DNA of 48,389 nucleotides from an uncultured Lachnospiraceae bacterium (GCA_902798585.1 CADBXF010000024.1:1-48389); one strand, 5' to 3'; positions 24,560 through 33,045 are shown, counted from the stretch's first letter. The notes: generated from the sequence alone by a model not told the origin. Made by a program: numbers and translations.

Positions 24560-25294
24560 TCATGCGAAAATCAAATCACAGTCTTTCGGAAGGAACTCTC
24601 CCGTAATCAGGAGGGTTCCTTTTTTGCAGGAAATCCGCGTCCCGACGATTGCTCCCTCTTCCGCCTTCAAGCCGATCTCCTTCGCCGCGAATGAATTGCT
24701 CACGCCGAGCGCAAAATCGTCTTTGAGTGTGCCTTCGGAGAGCTCGTATTTTGCGCCGTAGATTGACACGCCGGTCACGGTGCCTCCCGCGGAAAATACG
24801 CCGAAGCTCTTTCCTTCCGCACCGCGAATCACCATGGCCTTCTGCGACGCATCGACGGCGCATGTGCAGCCGTCGCGACCGACCAGATATCCTGCAATAC
24901 CGCATCTTGCCAGATGCGTAAGCAATTGCAGGTTGGCAATCGTATGATCAAACCGGTTTCCGCCGGTTCCTCCGTAAATCACAATGCGGCGATACCCGAG
25001 TTTCCCCGCAAGCTCCGCCGCCGCGCCGGTATCGGTATCGTCCTTTACGACCGGCAGCTCCGTCAATTCCGTTCCGAATTCCGCAAGGCGTCTGCGAAGT
25101 GCGGAAATCTCCTCTGAAACCGAATCGAAATCACCCACAAACCGGTTTGGAAGAAAGGCCGGCTCCGTCTGCGAAAGCTGCGAGAGCCATGCGATGCCGC
25201 CGTCCGCGGCGATTGTGAGGTCCCCCGGCTGCGGTCGCTCGAGCAGACTTCCGTCCACCCGCTCTCCGGCGCCGAAGATTCTGCAGGTTTTCAT
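24560..25294 (-). CDS. thiN: Thiamine pyrophosphokinase
   Basis: The 244-residue enzyme starts at ATG 25294 (GGAGGAG upstream) and transfers pyrophosphate from ATP to thiamine, making TPP. Motifs: IAADGG (29-33), GDFDS (54-58), KDDTD (84-88), GGTGGNRFDHT (108-118) and GVSNSF near the C-terminus. It follows recJ by 10 bp on the minus strand and converges with thiT, so uptake and activation of thiamine lie side by side. Its 3' end contains the thiT terminator in antisense. Confidence 0.95.
   Translation of the reverse strand: MKTCRIFGAGERVDGSLLERPQPGDLTIAADGGIAWLSQLSQTEPAFLPNRFVGDFDSVSEEISALRRRLAEFGTELTELPVVKDDTDTGAAAELAGKLGYRRIVIYGGTGGNRFDHTIANLQLLTHLARCGIAGYLVGRDGCTCAVDASQKAMVIRGAEGKSFGVFSAGGTVTGVSIYGAKYELSEGTLKDDFALGVSNSFAAKEIGLKAEEGAIVGTRISCKKGTLLITGEFLPKDCDLIFA
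24590..24626 (+). terminator. thiT terminator lying inside the thiN coding end
   Basis: AAGGAACTCTCC (24590-24601) pairs with GGAGGGTTCCTT (24610-24621), followed by TTTT. It sits about 75 bp past the thiT stop and within the last 22 codons of the convergent thiN gene, so one sequence serves as terminator on one strand and codons on the other. Confidence 0.85.
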
Positions 25295-25304
25295 ACGCTC
25301 CTCC

Positions 25305-26474
25305 TCACGCATTTTCCGGAAAATGATATGCGCCGATCTGTATCTGCAAATACTCCTCGCCGTTATATCGGTTCACATCCGGGTAATAGCACAAATCGAC
25401 ATATGCCTCGCCGCGGCCGCTCCGCAGCTGTGCTTCAATGCCGTTTCCGTAGCGCTCCGCAAGCCCGTCGAGAAACTCCGATGCATCTCCGAAATACACG
25501 GCCTGCATGTCGGTTCCCTCCGCGTCGCGAAGCCGCAGAGACAGAAACTGTCCGTTTTTTCCCATCGTGCGCAGGGAAACAATCCGCACATTCTTCTGTG
25601 CGAAAACCGGCTTGCTGTTGCCGCTTCCGAACGGTTCGAGGAGGGAAAGCTCCTGTACCAGCTCGCGTGTCACATAGCGAAGCGGCATGACCAGATCGAT
25701 TGTTGTCTTCCCGACCGTCGTCGCTCCCTGCATGCGGAATGACGACTCCATCGACTCGCGAAATGCAGCGAGATTTTCCGCGGGAAGCGTAACTCCGGCT
25801 GCCATCGCGTGGCCGCCGAATTTCAAAAAAAGTTCGCGGCAATCCATCAGGCCCTCGAACATCGAGAAACTCTCGGTGCTTCGCCCCGATCCCTTGAGAA
25901 CCCCCGGCTCCCCGGCCGCGTCGGTCAGTATGAACGAGGGTCTTGCAAAGGCCTCGCGGACCTTGCCGGCCACAATCCCCGCAAGGCTCTCATGGCACTC
26001 CGGAAGATACAATACAAGCACGGAAGTATCCGGCGTTTCGGCGATTACCGAATCGGCGAGCGCTATCGCTGCCTCCGTGCAGCGCCGCGTCTGTTCCTTG
26101 CGATTTTCGTTGACCATGACCATCCGCGTCGCACATTCGCGCATCGTGCGGGCATCATCCCCGAGGAGAAGCTCCACCCCGTAATCGGCGGTCTCGAGTC
26201 TTCCGAGAGCGTTGATGCAGGGTCCCAGAACAAATCCGAGATGATAACACCGGCACTCTCCCTCGAGATGATTGGCCGCAGCAAGCGCCTGAAGTCCCTC
26301 ATTCCACCGGTCCGTCGGCTTTCTGAGCCCGCGGCGGACGATATTTCTCGCAATCCCCGTAAGCGGCATTACATCGCATACGGTCGCGAGTGCAAGAACT
26401 TCAACATTGCTCTCCGCGTAGCCCGGTCTTCCGGCGTTCGCAAGCAGACGGTCCGCCAGTATTCCCGCGACCAC
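25305..26474 (-). pseudogene. recJ: recJ, 3' part (after an internal deletion and frameshift)
   Basis: This frame encodes the C-terminal two thirds of the single-stranded-DNA exonuclease RecJ: NVEVLALATVCDVMPLTG, GPCINALGRLETADYGVELL, the DHHA1 motif LKFGGHAMAAGVTL, and a C-terminal OB-type domain (FAQKNVRIVSLRTMGKNGQF). Upstream in the same frame, without a start, comes YIDPKVAPEEEQITNLCGAV, the counterpart of the segment that follows the DHH motif in RecJ. The N-terminal part is in another frame (26369-26941). Between the two frames about 40-55 residues containing the D-x-G and DHH catalytic motifs are absent, so no active RecJ can be made even by frameshifting. Confidence 0.85.
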
Positions 26475-26941
26475 GGCTCCGCACAGATTGGTAATCTGCT
26501 CTTCCTCCGGAGCAACCTTCGGATCGATGTACGAACACCGTCTCTTGCCGCCTCCTCAGCCATCTCCGCAGAGATTCCGTAGCCGTCGGCCACTCGGTCG
26601 GGAATCCGGTAATCGACCTCTGCCCCGAGAAGCCGAAGCGCGCGGCACATCAGATATGTCGCCGTGACGCCGTCGACATCGTAATCGCCGATGATGCGTA
26701 TTTTATCGCCGTCCGAGAGCGCCTGTGCCGCCTGGAAAAGGAATTCCTCCTCCCCGGGCAGCTTCGGCCATACAATCGGCTCGTCGTGTCCGTACAGAAA
26801 CGAAGAGACATCACTGACGCTCTGATACCCGCGGTTCCATATAATCCGCGCGCATACATCGCTCAGGCCGAATGCCCGCATCAGTTCCGATACATTTCCC
26901 GGTCGGTTTCGAACGACCCATGTCTCGCGATATCTTTTCAT
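26369..26941 (-). pseudogene. recJ: recJ, 5' part
   Basis: ATG 26941 (GGAG five nt upstream) starts the RecJ N-terminus: RIIGDYDVDGVTATYLMCRA carries the first two metal-binding motifs, then YRIPDRVADGYGISAEMAEE AARDGV. After this, near 26531-26537, the frame becomes non-homologous and ends at 26369. In intact RecJ the next residues would be the conserved T/S-D-x-G and DHH segments; here the sequence jumps to the YIDPK segment in another frame. Gene order secDF-recJ-thiN on the minus strand suggests a formerly normal housekeeping gene. Confidence 0.85.
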
Positions 26942-26960
26942 GTCCACTCCGTTAACGCAA

Positions 26961-26990
26961 CAACTGCCGGACGATTAGGTCCGGCAGTTG
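26961..26990 (-). terminator. Hairpin between secDF and recJ
   Basis: CAACTGCCGGAC (26961-26972) and GTCCGGCAGTTG (26979-26990) form a perfect 12-bp stem. The U-tract is weak in both directions (minus: TTGCGTTAAC), so it may act as an attenuator or mRNA-stabilising stem rather than a full terminator. Confidence 0.55.
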
Positions 26991-27019
26991 TAATCCGAAC
27001 CTGTCGTCCGGTATCAAGC

Positions 27020-27607
27020 TTACGCCTGTTCCGATTTTTTAGATACTCTCGTCTTAAGGAAATACCATACCGTGCCTGCGATACATACCGAGGAGTAACC
27101 GCCGCAGAGGATACCGACAGCCATCGGAATCGCGAAGATTCGTACGGATTCCACCCCGAGGATGATCAGCATGATTACCGTGATGAGCGTCGTAACCGAG
27201 GTATGAATACTTCTCGTAAATGTCTCGCTGATGCTTCGGTTTACGACATCCGCAAGACTGTCCTTCGACTTCATCTCGGCGAGGTTCTCGCGGAGACGGT
27301 CGAAAATGACAATCGTAGCGTTGATACTGTAACCGACAATCGTCAGCATGCAGGCGATGAAGTTCGTATCCACCGTGATTCGCGTCACCGCGTATACACA
27401 GAGGAGAACCAGAATATCATGCAAAAGAGCCGTGACCGAACTCGTCGCAAAGGCAACATTCTTAAAACGAATCCAGATGTAGATGAGCATGCAGACTGTC
27501 GCGATAACCACCGCAATCACCGCATCTCTCTTCATCTCTCCGGAAACGGTACCGCTGATGGTCTCAGTCTCAATATCGGACTCGGCTACGCCGTACTGCT
27601 CCATCAA
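27020..27607 (-). CDS. secF: SecF C-terminal part of a frameshifted SecDF
   Basis: The 195-residue frame encodes the SecF membrane bundle: SGEMKRDAVIAVVIATVCML, LLHDILVLLCVYAVTRI, IVGYSINATIVIFDRLREN and a closing hydrophobic pair. The first SecF helix and the start of its extracytoplasmic domain are in the upstream frame, fused to SecD. Reading further upstream in this frame gives RQQAEETLNKLKKAL, which joins smoothly to the other frame if one base is restored near 27646-27651. SecDF pulls translocated proteins out of the SecYEG channel using the proton gradient. Split this way the protein would be incomplete unless the shift is a sequencing error. Confidence 0.8.
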   Translation of the reverse strand: MMEQYGVAESDIETETISGTVSGEMKRDAVIAVVIATVCMLIYIWIRFKNVAFATSSVTALLHDILVLLCVYAVTRITVDTNFIACMLTIVGYSINATIVIFDRLRENLAEMKSKDSLADVVNRSISETFTRSIHTSVTTLITVIMLIILGVESVRIFAIPMAVGILCGGYSSVCIAGTVWYFLKTRVSKKSEQA

Positions 27608-27615
27608 AGCTTTCT

Positions 27616-29208
27616 TCAGCTTGTTGAGCGTCTCCTCCGCTTGCTGTCGCGGACAAACGACTCAATCTCGGAGTTCGAAGGTACCGTTCCGTTGAAGGTT
27701 ACCTGCATCGAGGTACCGCCCACGAAATCAAGACCGTAATTCAGGGCATTGCCTGTCGAAGCGCGGTTGGCAATCAGCATCGTGATGCAGAGAGCAATCA
27801 AAGCGCCCGAGATAACCACATATTTTTTCCAGTTCTGAACCACGCGGAGCATTCTCGGCTTCTTTGCCACGCCGTATGCCTTGACATTGGTCACGCCGAC
27901 ATAGTAGAAGGCGCGCAAAATGAAGTTCGACACAACAAGTGCGGTGAACATGGAAACGAGAATACCGATTCCGAGCGTTGTCGCAAAGCCCTTGATAACG
28001 CCGGTTCCCATCGCATAGAGGACAACTGCCGCAATCAATGTCGTGACATTGCCGTCGACAATTGCAGAAACCGCCTTGCGGAAACCGATTTTAATCGAGG
28101 AGCGAACGGTCTTGCCGGTCGCAAGCTCCTCCTTGACTCGCGTGAATATGATGACATTCGCATCCACCGCCATACCGACGGAAAGGACGATACCCGCGAT
28201 ACCGGGAAGCGTCAGCGTCACATTGCATACCAGCAGCAGGAACAGCATCAGGCCGAGGTAAATCACGAGGCTGAGCGTCGCCGCAACACCGGGCACGCGA
28301 TAGAAAATGATCATGTAAACACAGACGAGAATGAAACCGATGAGACCTGCAAGAAGACCTGTCTGCAGTGCATGGCTTCCGAGCGTGGCGCCGACCACAT
28401 TGGAACGGAGCACCGAAAGCTCGAGAGGCAACGCACCGATACGAATGATGGTCGCGAGGTTGCGGGCCTCTTCAATCGTCCGCGAACCGGTGATAACCGC
28501 CTCGCCGCCCTCAATCTTCTCATTGACATTCGGCGCGCTGTATACGATGCCGTCGTAGATGATGCCAATCTTACGCTGCAGCGAACCGCTTACATACTTG
28601 ACACACTCTCCGGTGCCTTCGGCAAACTTTTTCGCACCGTCGGCATCCAGCGTCAGCTGAACCAAATACTGAAGCGCTCCGGTGTTCTGCTGCTGTCTCG
28701 CAACTTCCTGAGCGTCAGTAACATTGGAACCGTCGAGGATGACACATCCGGCCTCGATGATTTCGCTCATGGGACGCGCAAGCACATATCCGGACTCGGC
28801 ATCGCTGCTCTCGCGGATATTGGCGTTTCCGTCCTTATCGAGCGTGTAGATGAAATAAATATTACCGGCATTGCCGAGCGTCTCAAACACGGCTTCGGCA
28901 TCGTCGACACCGGGGATGTCGACATTGACCCGGTTCTTACCCTCGATGTAAACATGCGACTCCGTACTGAGAGCCGTAGCACGCTTTTCAAGCTTGGTCT
29001 GGATGTCTTCCATCTCCGTGCGGGAAGGGTCTTCCTTGACCGTGCGGTATGTCACGCTGACACCGCCGGCGAGATCCAATCCGAGATGAATGTCCTGTGC
29101 ACCGGGAATCTTCGGGTTCGTATATCCGAAATAGCCCCACAGACCGATCGCCGCAATCACAACCGCAATCACAACGAACATCCATATTCCTTTGTTCCTG
29201 TCTTTCAT
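27616..29208 (-). CDS. secD: SecDF export protein, SecD part plus the start of SecF
   Basis: ATG 29208 is preceded by GGAAGGAAACTC; upstream in-frame ATGs overlap the promoter. The 530-residue frame contains the SecD N-terminal helix (WMFVVIAVVIAAIGLWG), the LGLDLAGGVSVTY segment, the P1 domain, GIIYDGIVYSAPNVNEKIEG, and the transmembrane bundle with LSVGMAVDANVIIFTRVKEE. It continues into SecF (KKYVVISGALIALCITML, NYGLDFVGGTSMQVTF) and then runs out of frame at RDSKRRRRSTS. So the native gene was a SecD-SecF fusion, as in Bacillus. Confidence 0.88.
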   Translation of the reverse strand: MKDRNKGIWMFVVIAVVIAAIGLWGYFGYTNPKIPGAQDIHLGLDLAGGVSVTYRTVKEDPSRTEMEDIQTKLEKRATALSTESHVYIEGKNRVNVDIPGVDDAEAVFETLGNAGNIYFIYTLDKDGNANIRESSDAESGYVLARPMSEIIEAGCVILDGSNVTDAQEVARQQQNTGALQYLVQLTLDADGAKKFAEGTGECVKYVSGSLQRKIGIIYDGIVYSAPNVNEKIEGGEAVITGSRTIEEARNLATIIRIGALPLELSVLRSNVVGATLGSHALQTGLLAGLIGFILVCVYMIIFYRVPGVAATLSLVIYLGLMLFLLLVCNVTLTLPGIAGIVLSVGMAVDANVIIFTRVKEELATGKTVRSSIKIGFRKAVSAIVDGNVTTLIAAVVLYAMGTGVIKGFATTLGIGILVSMFTALVVSNFILRAFYYVGVTNVKAYGVAKKPRMLRVVQNWKKYVVISGALIALCITMLIANRASTGNALNYGLDFVGGTSMQVTFNGTVPSNSEIESFVRDSKRRRRSTS

Positions 29209-29292
29209 GAGTTTCCTTCCTCTTCCGCACATTTTGCGCGGAAAATGCTCCTTCGTATTCTTGTGCTGCGTATCACGCGCACACTGAGTAAC

Positions 29293-29321
29293 AGTATAGC
29301 ACATCTTTGCGAAATTGAAAA
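29293..29321 (-). promoter_or_regulatory. secDF promoter
   Basis: On the minus strand TTTTCA (29316-29321), 17 bp and TATACT (29293-29298). The -35 box is weak. Confidence 0.45.
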
Positions 29322-29354
29322 CATATAAGACACGGAAAATGCACAAAAATACAG

Positions 29355-29383
29355 TTGCGTTTCACCTTCAACTATGATAAAAT
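29355..29383 (+). promoter_or_regulatory. degV promoter
   Basis: TTGCGT (29355-29360), 17 bp and TAAAAT (29378-29383), divergent from the secDF promoter and about 100 bp before the degV start. Confidence 0.55.
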
Positions 29384-29484
29384 CAATCTGGTTTTTAATT
29401 CTACATCATCTGTTTTTCAGAGTTGCGTGCTGTTACCCCGATAAAATACGGCACGGGAATATCATTTTTCGTCTGGAGGGAGTT

Positions 29485-30354
29485 ATGAGCGAGTTTGTCA
29501 TCTGCACGGATTCCACGTGCGATCTTCCGTATTCTTTCATCACCGAGAACGGCGTAGTCATTCAACCGCTTGAGTATACCAACGGTCAGGACACATTCAA
29601 GGACGGCCCCACAACGGATTTAAAGCAGTTTTACGATAATATGCGCAACGGTGTCACCTACAAGACCAACGCATCGAATCCGACGGATATCGAAGAGACC
29701 TTCCGCATGGTTCTGAATGAAGGCAAGGATATCCTTCACATCGGTTTCTCCTCGGGTCTGAGCAGCTCGTTTGCGAACACGCAGCTCGTGGCCAACGAAC
29801 TTTCCGAGGAATATCCCGACCGCAGAATCATCGCACTCGACTCTCTTGCGGCATCCATGGGACAGGGACTTTTGGTCTACTACGCCTGCAAGATGAAGCG
29901 CGAGGGCGCTTCCATGGATGAGATTGCCGACTGGCTGCGCGAGAACACTTTGCATGCCTGCCACCAATTCACCGTCGACGATTTGAAGTATCTCATGCGC
30001 GGCGGTCGTGTGAGCAAGGTATCCTGGCTTCTCGGAACATTGATTAATATCAAACCCGTGCTGCATGTCGACGATGAAGGTCATCTGATTCCTCTCGCGA
30101 AGGTTCGCGGCCGCAAGAAATCGCTGATTTCCCTTGTGGACAACATGGAGCAGACGATGGGCAGCTACAAGGACAGAAACGAGATTGTACTCATCTCCCA
30201 CGCTGACTGCATCGAGGACGCCGAATTCGTCGGCAATCTCGTGAAGGAGCGCTTCGGAATCACGAATATCGTATACAACTACATCAATACCGTCATCGGA
30301 TCGCACAGCGGTCCGGGAACCGTCGCCCTGTTCTTCCTCGGCGAGACGCGTTAA
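29485..30354 (+). CDS. DegV-family fatty-acid-binding protein
   Basis: The 289-residue protein starts at ATG 29485 with GGAGGG seven nt upstream; the open frame to 29374 has no site. DegV hallmarks: VICTDSTCDLP at the start, IGFSSGLSSSF, DSLAASMGQGLLV, YLMRGGRVSK and IGSHSGPGTVALFFLG at the end. Family members bind fatty acids and, in Firmicutes, some are the FakB partner of the FakA fatty-acid kinase. No fakA gene is in the window. Monocistronic, between its own promoter and terminator. Confidence 0.93.
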   Translation: MSEFVICTDSTCDLPYSFITENGVVIQPLEYTNGQDTFKDGPTTDLKQFYDNMRNGVTYKTNASNPTDIEETFRMVLNEGKDILHIGFSSGLSSSFANTQLVANELSEEYPDRRIIALDSLAASMGQGLLVYYACKMKREGASMDEIADWLRENTLHACHQFTVDDLKYLMRGGRVSKVSWLLGTLINIKPVLHVDDEGHLIPLAKVRGRKKSLISLVDNMEQTMGSYKDRNEIVLISHADCIEDAEFVGNLVKERFGITNIVYNYINTVIGSHSGPGTVALFFLGETR

Positions 30355-30367
30355 TAATTGAAAACAA

Positions 30368-30419
30368 AAGCAGCCGTTTCCCCGGTAGATTCCGGAAAAG
30401 CGGCTGCTTTCTTTTTTTG
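30368..30419 (+). terminator. degV terminator
   Basis: AAAGCAGCCG (30368-30377) pairs with GCGGCTGCTTT (about 30401-30411), with an inner TTTCC/GGAAA stem, followed by CTTTTTTTG. The minus-strand side (TTTTGTTTTC) could also stop the convergent gene. Confidence 0.9.
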
Positions 30420-30429
30420 TCATTAATCC

Positions 30430-31032
30430 TTATGCCCAGGGATTCTGTTCCGCGGGAACGCGGATGTCCGCAAGAAGTCCGTAGAACGAATCGGAGAAGA
30501 CAAACCACTCACCCGTATATTTCTTCTGCCGAAGCGTAATCGGGCGAACCGAGTCCGCACCGCCCGATTTCAGGTAGACCGTCAGATAGCCGTCCGCAAA
30601 ATTGGTGCGGCTGTACGGATTTTCGGAAACCGTGATGACATACGGCATCGAAGGCGTATAATTGTTCTCCGGCGTCGCACCGTGAAAATACGAACGCACC
30701 TTGTAGGTGTTGTTGTCGCGGAAGCGGTCGCGAATAAACTCAATATCGCGGGGCGAAAGCGGGTCCGGCCCCTTTAAGTAATTCATCATCGCAATTCCGG
30801 CCTCTGCGTCGGTTACGAAAACATTCAGCGCGCATACACACAGCGCGGCCGTTCCGTAAGGGCTCTGCAGATTTCCGAAAGGCAGCGCTTTCATTGCTTC
30901 GGCCGACTCGGGCAGAGCGACAAAAGCGATGTCCTGCGTGACATTTTGCGCCGCAGGCGCTGCGTTACCGCCCTCCTTCCTACCGCCGAGAGCGTCGGTG
31001 ATTGTCTTCTTCAAATCATCGAAAAATCCCAT
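30430..31032 (-). CDS. Conserved hypothetical cytosolic protein (200 aa)
   Basis: The 200-residue protein starts at ATG 31032 with AAGGAG nine nt upstream. It begins GFFDDLKKTITDALGG followed by a short Ala/Gly linker, then a globular domain (FGNLQSPYGTAALCVCALNV, LSPRDIEFIRDRFRD, YVITVSENPYSRTNFADGYL, SGGADSVRPITLRQKKYTGE WFVFSDSF). There is no signal peptide or membrane helix. I recall similar proteins in Clostridia as a DUF but cannot assign the number safely. It may share a transcript with the MinD-like gene 64 bp upstream. Confidence 0.7.
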   Translation of the reverse strand: MGFFDDLKKTITDALGGRKEGGNAAPAAQNVTQDIAFVALPESAEAMKALPFGNLQSPYGTAALCVCALNVFVTDAEAGIAMMNYLKGPDPLSPRDIEFIRDRFRDNNTYKVRSYFHGATPENNYTPSMPYVITVSENPYSRTNFADGYLTVYLKSGGADSVRPITLRQKKYTGEWFVFSDSFYGLLADIRVPAEQNPWA

Positions 31033-31096
31033 GTCAATTCTCCTTCCTCGTACCGTTTCTGGTACATTGAAAGTGTACCACAATCCCCGGTCCGAT

Positions 31097-32197
31097 TCAA
31101 GAAAAATGCATCATGTCCCACTCCGCAACCTCCTTCGGAAGAACCTTTCTGCGGCGCATCCTCTCCGCAATCAGCACACAATCCCCCTGTGCGTCGGGAT
31201 ACTCGTACTGCATCAGCCATTCGGCGATATAACGGATGCTGCGGACGGACTCCGACTCGCGCAGGGCAGGCTCATCATTCCCGCAACCTTCCTCAGAATC
31301 CGCTTCCGCAAACATCTCCGCCCCCCGCTCCTGCCTCCATTCGCGATACTCCGGTATGTCGTCCGGGCGATACGGCGACATCTCCTCATGCTCTCTGAAT
31401 TCCGCATCCCCCGCAAGCTCCTCATAGACCCCCGTCTCCTCGGCAACCGACTGCTCCGCGGCAATCGACGAGTCGTAGTTTCCGCCGAACCGGTCGAGGT
31501 AATCAAGCACACGCCCCTCCTCCATGTACTTTCGCATCAACCTTGTGATCTCGACATAGCAACATCGCATCGTATGTTTCGGCAGCAGCTTCTGCATCGT
31601 GAACAGCATCGGTTCGGGCGAGCGCGTCGCCCCGTAAAAGACGAAGAAGCATTTGCCGAGCATGGAGCGGTATCGGTCGTAAAATGCCGAAAAAGCGGCG
31701 AGCGTTGCCGGCAGACACACAACAACGATATCCGCTCTGTCCAAAAGCTCTATCGTAGTATCGTTTCCGTTCGGCTCCAAATGAACGACGACATCGTCAA
31801 ACTGTTCGAGAAGGTCGTCGACTTTCGTGTCGATGGCGGCATGCATTCCGAACCGGTAGGCGCTCTCGGACAGGCTCTGGTTCATCGGCAGAAACAGCAG
31901 TCCGTTCCCGTCGATCTGCAGAAGCGTCCGGTGTCGGATTGCGCGGTTCGTCTCATTGGCTATGTGGCGCAAAAATACTTCGCCCGGCAGATAGGAGCCG
32001 CTGAAATCCGGGTTGAGCGTGCTGCGCACGGTGTCGTACCGGTTTCCGAGCAGATGATATCCGAGGTTGCCTGCGTGAACATAGTTCTCCAGCATGGCTA
32101 TCGTACAGGGAAATCTCCGGCAGCACATCCCTGCAATCATCACGGCGAGCGGTGCGGTTTCCGATCGATATGACGGTGACCAAACTGCAACCAGCAT
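31097..32197 (-). CDS. MinD/ParA-like protein lacking the P-loop lysine
   Basis: The 366-residue protein starts at ATG 32197 with AGGAGG six nt upstream. The first 230 residues follow the MinD/ParA order: MLVAVWSPSYRSETAPLAVM at the P-loop position (no GKT), AMLENYVHAGNLGYHLLG, FDDVVVHLEPNGND at the switch/Walker B position, and RADIVVVCLPATLAAF. The deviant loop SYRSETA has no lysine, so ATP hydrolysis is doubtful. The C-terminus is acidic and less ordered (about 260-330), then a short helical end. Role unknown; related proteins may act as regulators or scaffolds (inference). Confidence 0.65.
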   Translation of the reverse strand: MLVAVWSPSYRSETAPLAVMIAGMCCRRFPCTIAMLENYVHAGNLGYHLLGNRYDTVRSTLNPDFSGSYLPGEVFLRHIANETNRAIRHRTLLQIDGNGLLFLPMNQSLSESAYRFGMHAAIDTKVDDLLEQFDDVVVHLEPNGNDTTIELLDRADIVVVCLPATLAAFSAFYDRYRSMLGKCFFVFYGATRSPEPMLFTMQKLLPKHTMRCCYVEITRLMRKYMEEGRVLDYLDRFGGNYDSSIAAEQSVAEETGVYEELAGDAEFREHEEMSPYRPDDIPEYREWRQERGAEMFAEADSEEGCGNDEPALRESESVRSIRYIAEWLMQYEYPDAQGDCVLIAERMRRRKVLPKEVAEWDMMHFS

Positions 32198-32213
32198 CGT
32201 CTTCCTCCTCTCT

Positions 32214-32267
32214 CCCCGCACTTCGCGGGGAAACTCATTTTCTCCCGCGCGTTTATTTTCACGGGAG
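32214..32267 (-). other. Structured leader of the MinD-like gene
   Basis: Two GC-rich hairpins lie in the predicted 5' leader: CCCCGC (32214-32219) with GCGGGG (32225-32230) just ahead of the ribosome binding site, and CTCCCG (32242-32247) with CGGGAG (32262-32267). No known riboswitch pattern is seen. Confidence 0.4.
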
Positions 32268-32278
32268 TAATTGGTTCG

Positions 32279-32308
32279 ATTATAGCAACGGCGATTCCGG
32301 CGTTGCAA
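32279..32308 (-). promoter_or_regulatory. Promoter of the MinD-like gene
   Basis: On the minus strand TTGCAA (32303-32308), 18 bp and a consensus TATAAT (32279-32284). Confidence 0.65.
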
Positions 32309-32368
32309 TGGTCAATTAATCGGCCATGCTGCGAACGAATTATTATTTTCCTGTCCAAGGTGCACAAA

Positions 32369-32433
32369 AAGCACCGGAATCTTGTCGCAAAATGCCCTTG
32401 CGGGGGTACATTTTCCTATAAAAGACCGGTGCC
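32369..32433 (-). terminator. Terminator downstream of the CYTH gene
   Basis: On the minus strand GCACCGG (32426-32432) pairs with CCGGTGC (32371-32377), followed by TTTTTGTG. The large loop folds again through AAAATG/CATTTT and CCC/GGG. Together with the promoter and leader hairpins this fills the 353-bp gap 32198-32550. Confidence 0.6.
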
Positions 32434-32508
32434 TTTGTGATTATTACACAAAAAATGCATTACATTTTCGTCAGTACGACGGACTCTCAGCCGTTTTACA
32501 AAGCTATA

Positions 32509-32559
32509 CTGTCAGCTTGAAAAATGCAAAAAAATCTTGCATATTTTCAATTATGACAG
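32509..32559. repeat. Imperfect inverted repeat at the CYTH stop codon
   Basis: Arms CTGTCAGCTTGAAAAATGCA (32509 onward) and TGCATATTTTCAATTATGACAG (ending 32559, shown split here: TGCATATTTTC AATTATGACAG) are complementary with small bulges around an A-rich loop. It spans the CYTH stop (32551-32553) and may protect the mRNA 3' end or assist termination. Confidence 0.5.
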
Positions 32560-33045
32560 CGGGAGCGACTCGACGGAAGTGAGTTTGGCGAGCGCCGAAT
32601 TGCGATACTCGCGCTCGTTTGTCACCTCTCTGCCGAACCATTCCGGAAGCGGAGACGCCGCTGCCGCCTCGACACTCTCGTACTCGATTTCCGCCGTTGC
32701 AAGCCCCTCGAGCACCCCGTGATACACATCCAGTTCCACTGTATACCCGCAAAACGGAATCCGGTACCTGGTCTTCTTCACGACGGCGGACTCCGCATAG
32801 CGAAGCAGACGCTCGTAGAGATCCCCCGGAATCTCCTCCTCGATCTCCTCATTGACATTGGCTACGGTCGAATCCTCGGAGGGCCTCGGCTTTTTCTTGA
32901 CGGTCAGGACATACGAGTCGTCGATTTTGCGAACCCGGACCGTCGTCCCGCTGCTGGCCAGATACGCCTGCTCCAGCTCGTTGTGCGGATACAATTCCAG
33001 ATTTTCGGGAAACTCGGTGACCAAAAATTTGCGTTCGATTTCCAT
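32551..33045 (-). CDS. CYTH-domain protein (triphosphate tunnel enzyme)
   Basis: A 164-residue protein with the CYTH hallmark ExExK near the N-terminus (EIERKF, residues 2-7) and repeated charged strands lining the tunnel: RVRKIDDSYVLTVKKKPR, NEEIEEEI, VVKKTRYRIPF, YTVELDVYHG and AEIEYES. Bacterial single-domain CYTH enzymes hydrolyse inorganic triphosphate or related substrates with a divalent metal. AAGGAAG lies upstream of the ATG. It is divergent from the GNAT gene. Confidence 0.9.
   Translation of the reverse strand: MEIERKFLVTEFPENLELYPHNELEQAYLASSGTTVRVRKIDDSYVLTVKKKPRPSEDSTVANVNEEIEEEIPGDLYERLLRYAESAVVKKTRYRIPFCGYTVELDVYHGVLEGLATAEIEYESVEAAAASPLPEWFGREVTNEREYRNSALAKLTSVESLPLS

Noticed and set aside
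26369..26545. Programmed frameshifting in recJ
   Set aside because: Shifting frame would still not supply the missing DHH segment, which is absent from all frames; a deletion explains the sequence better.
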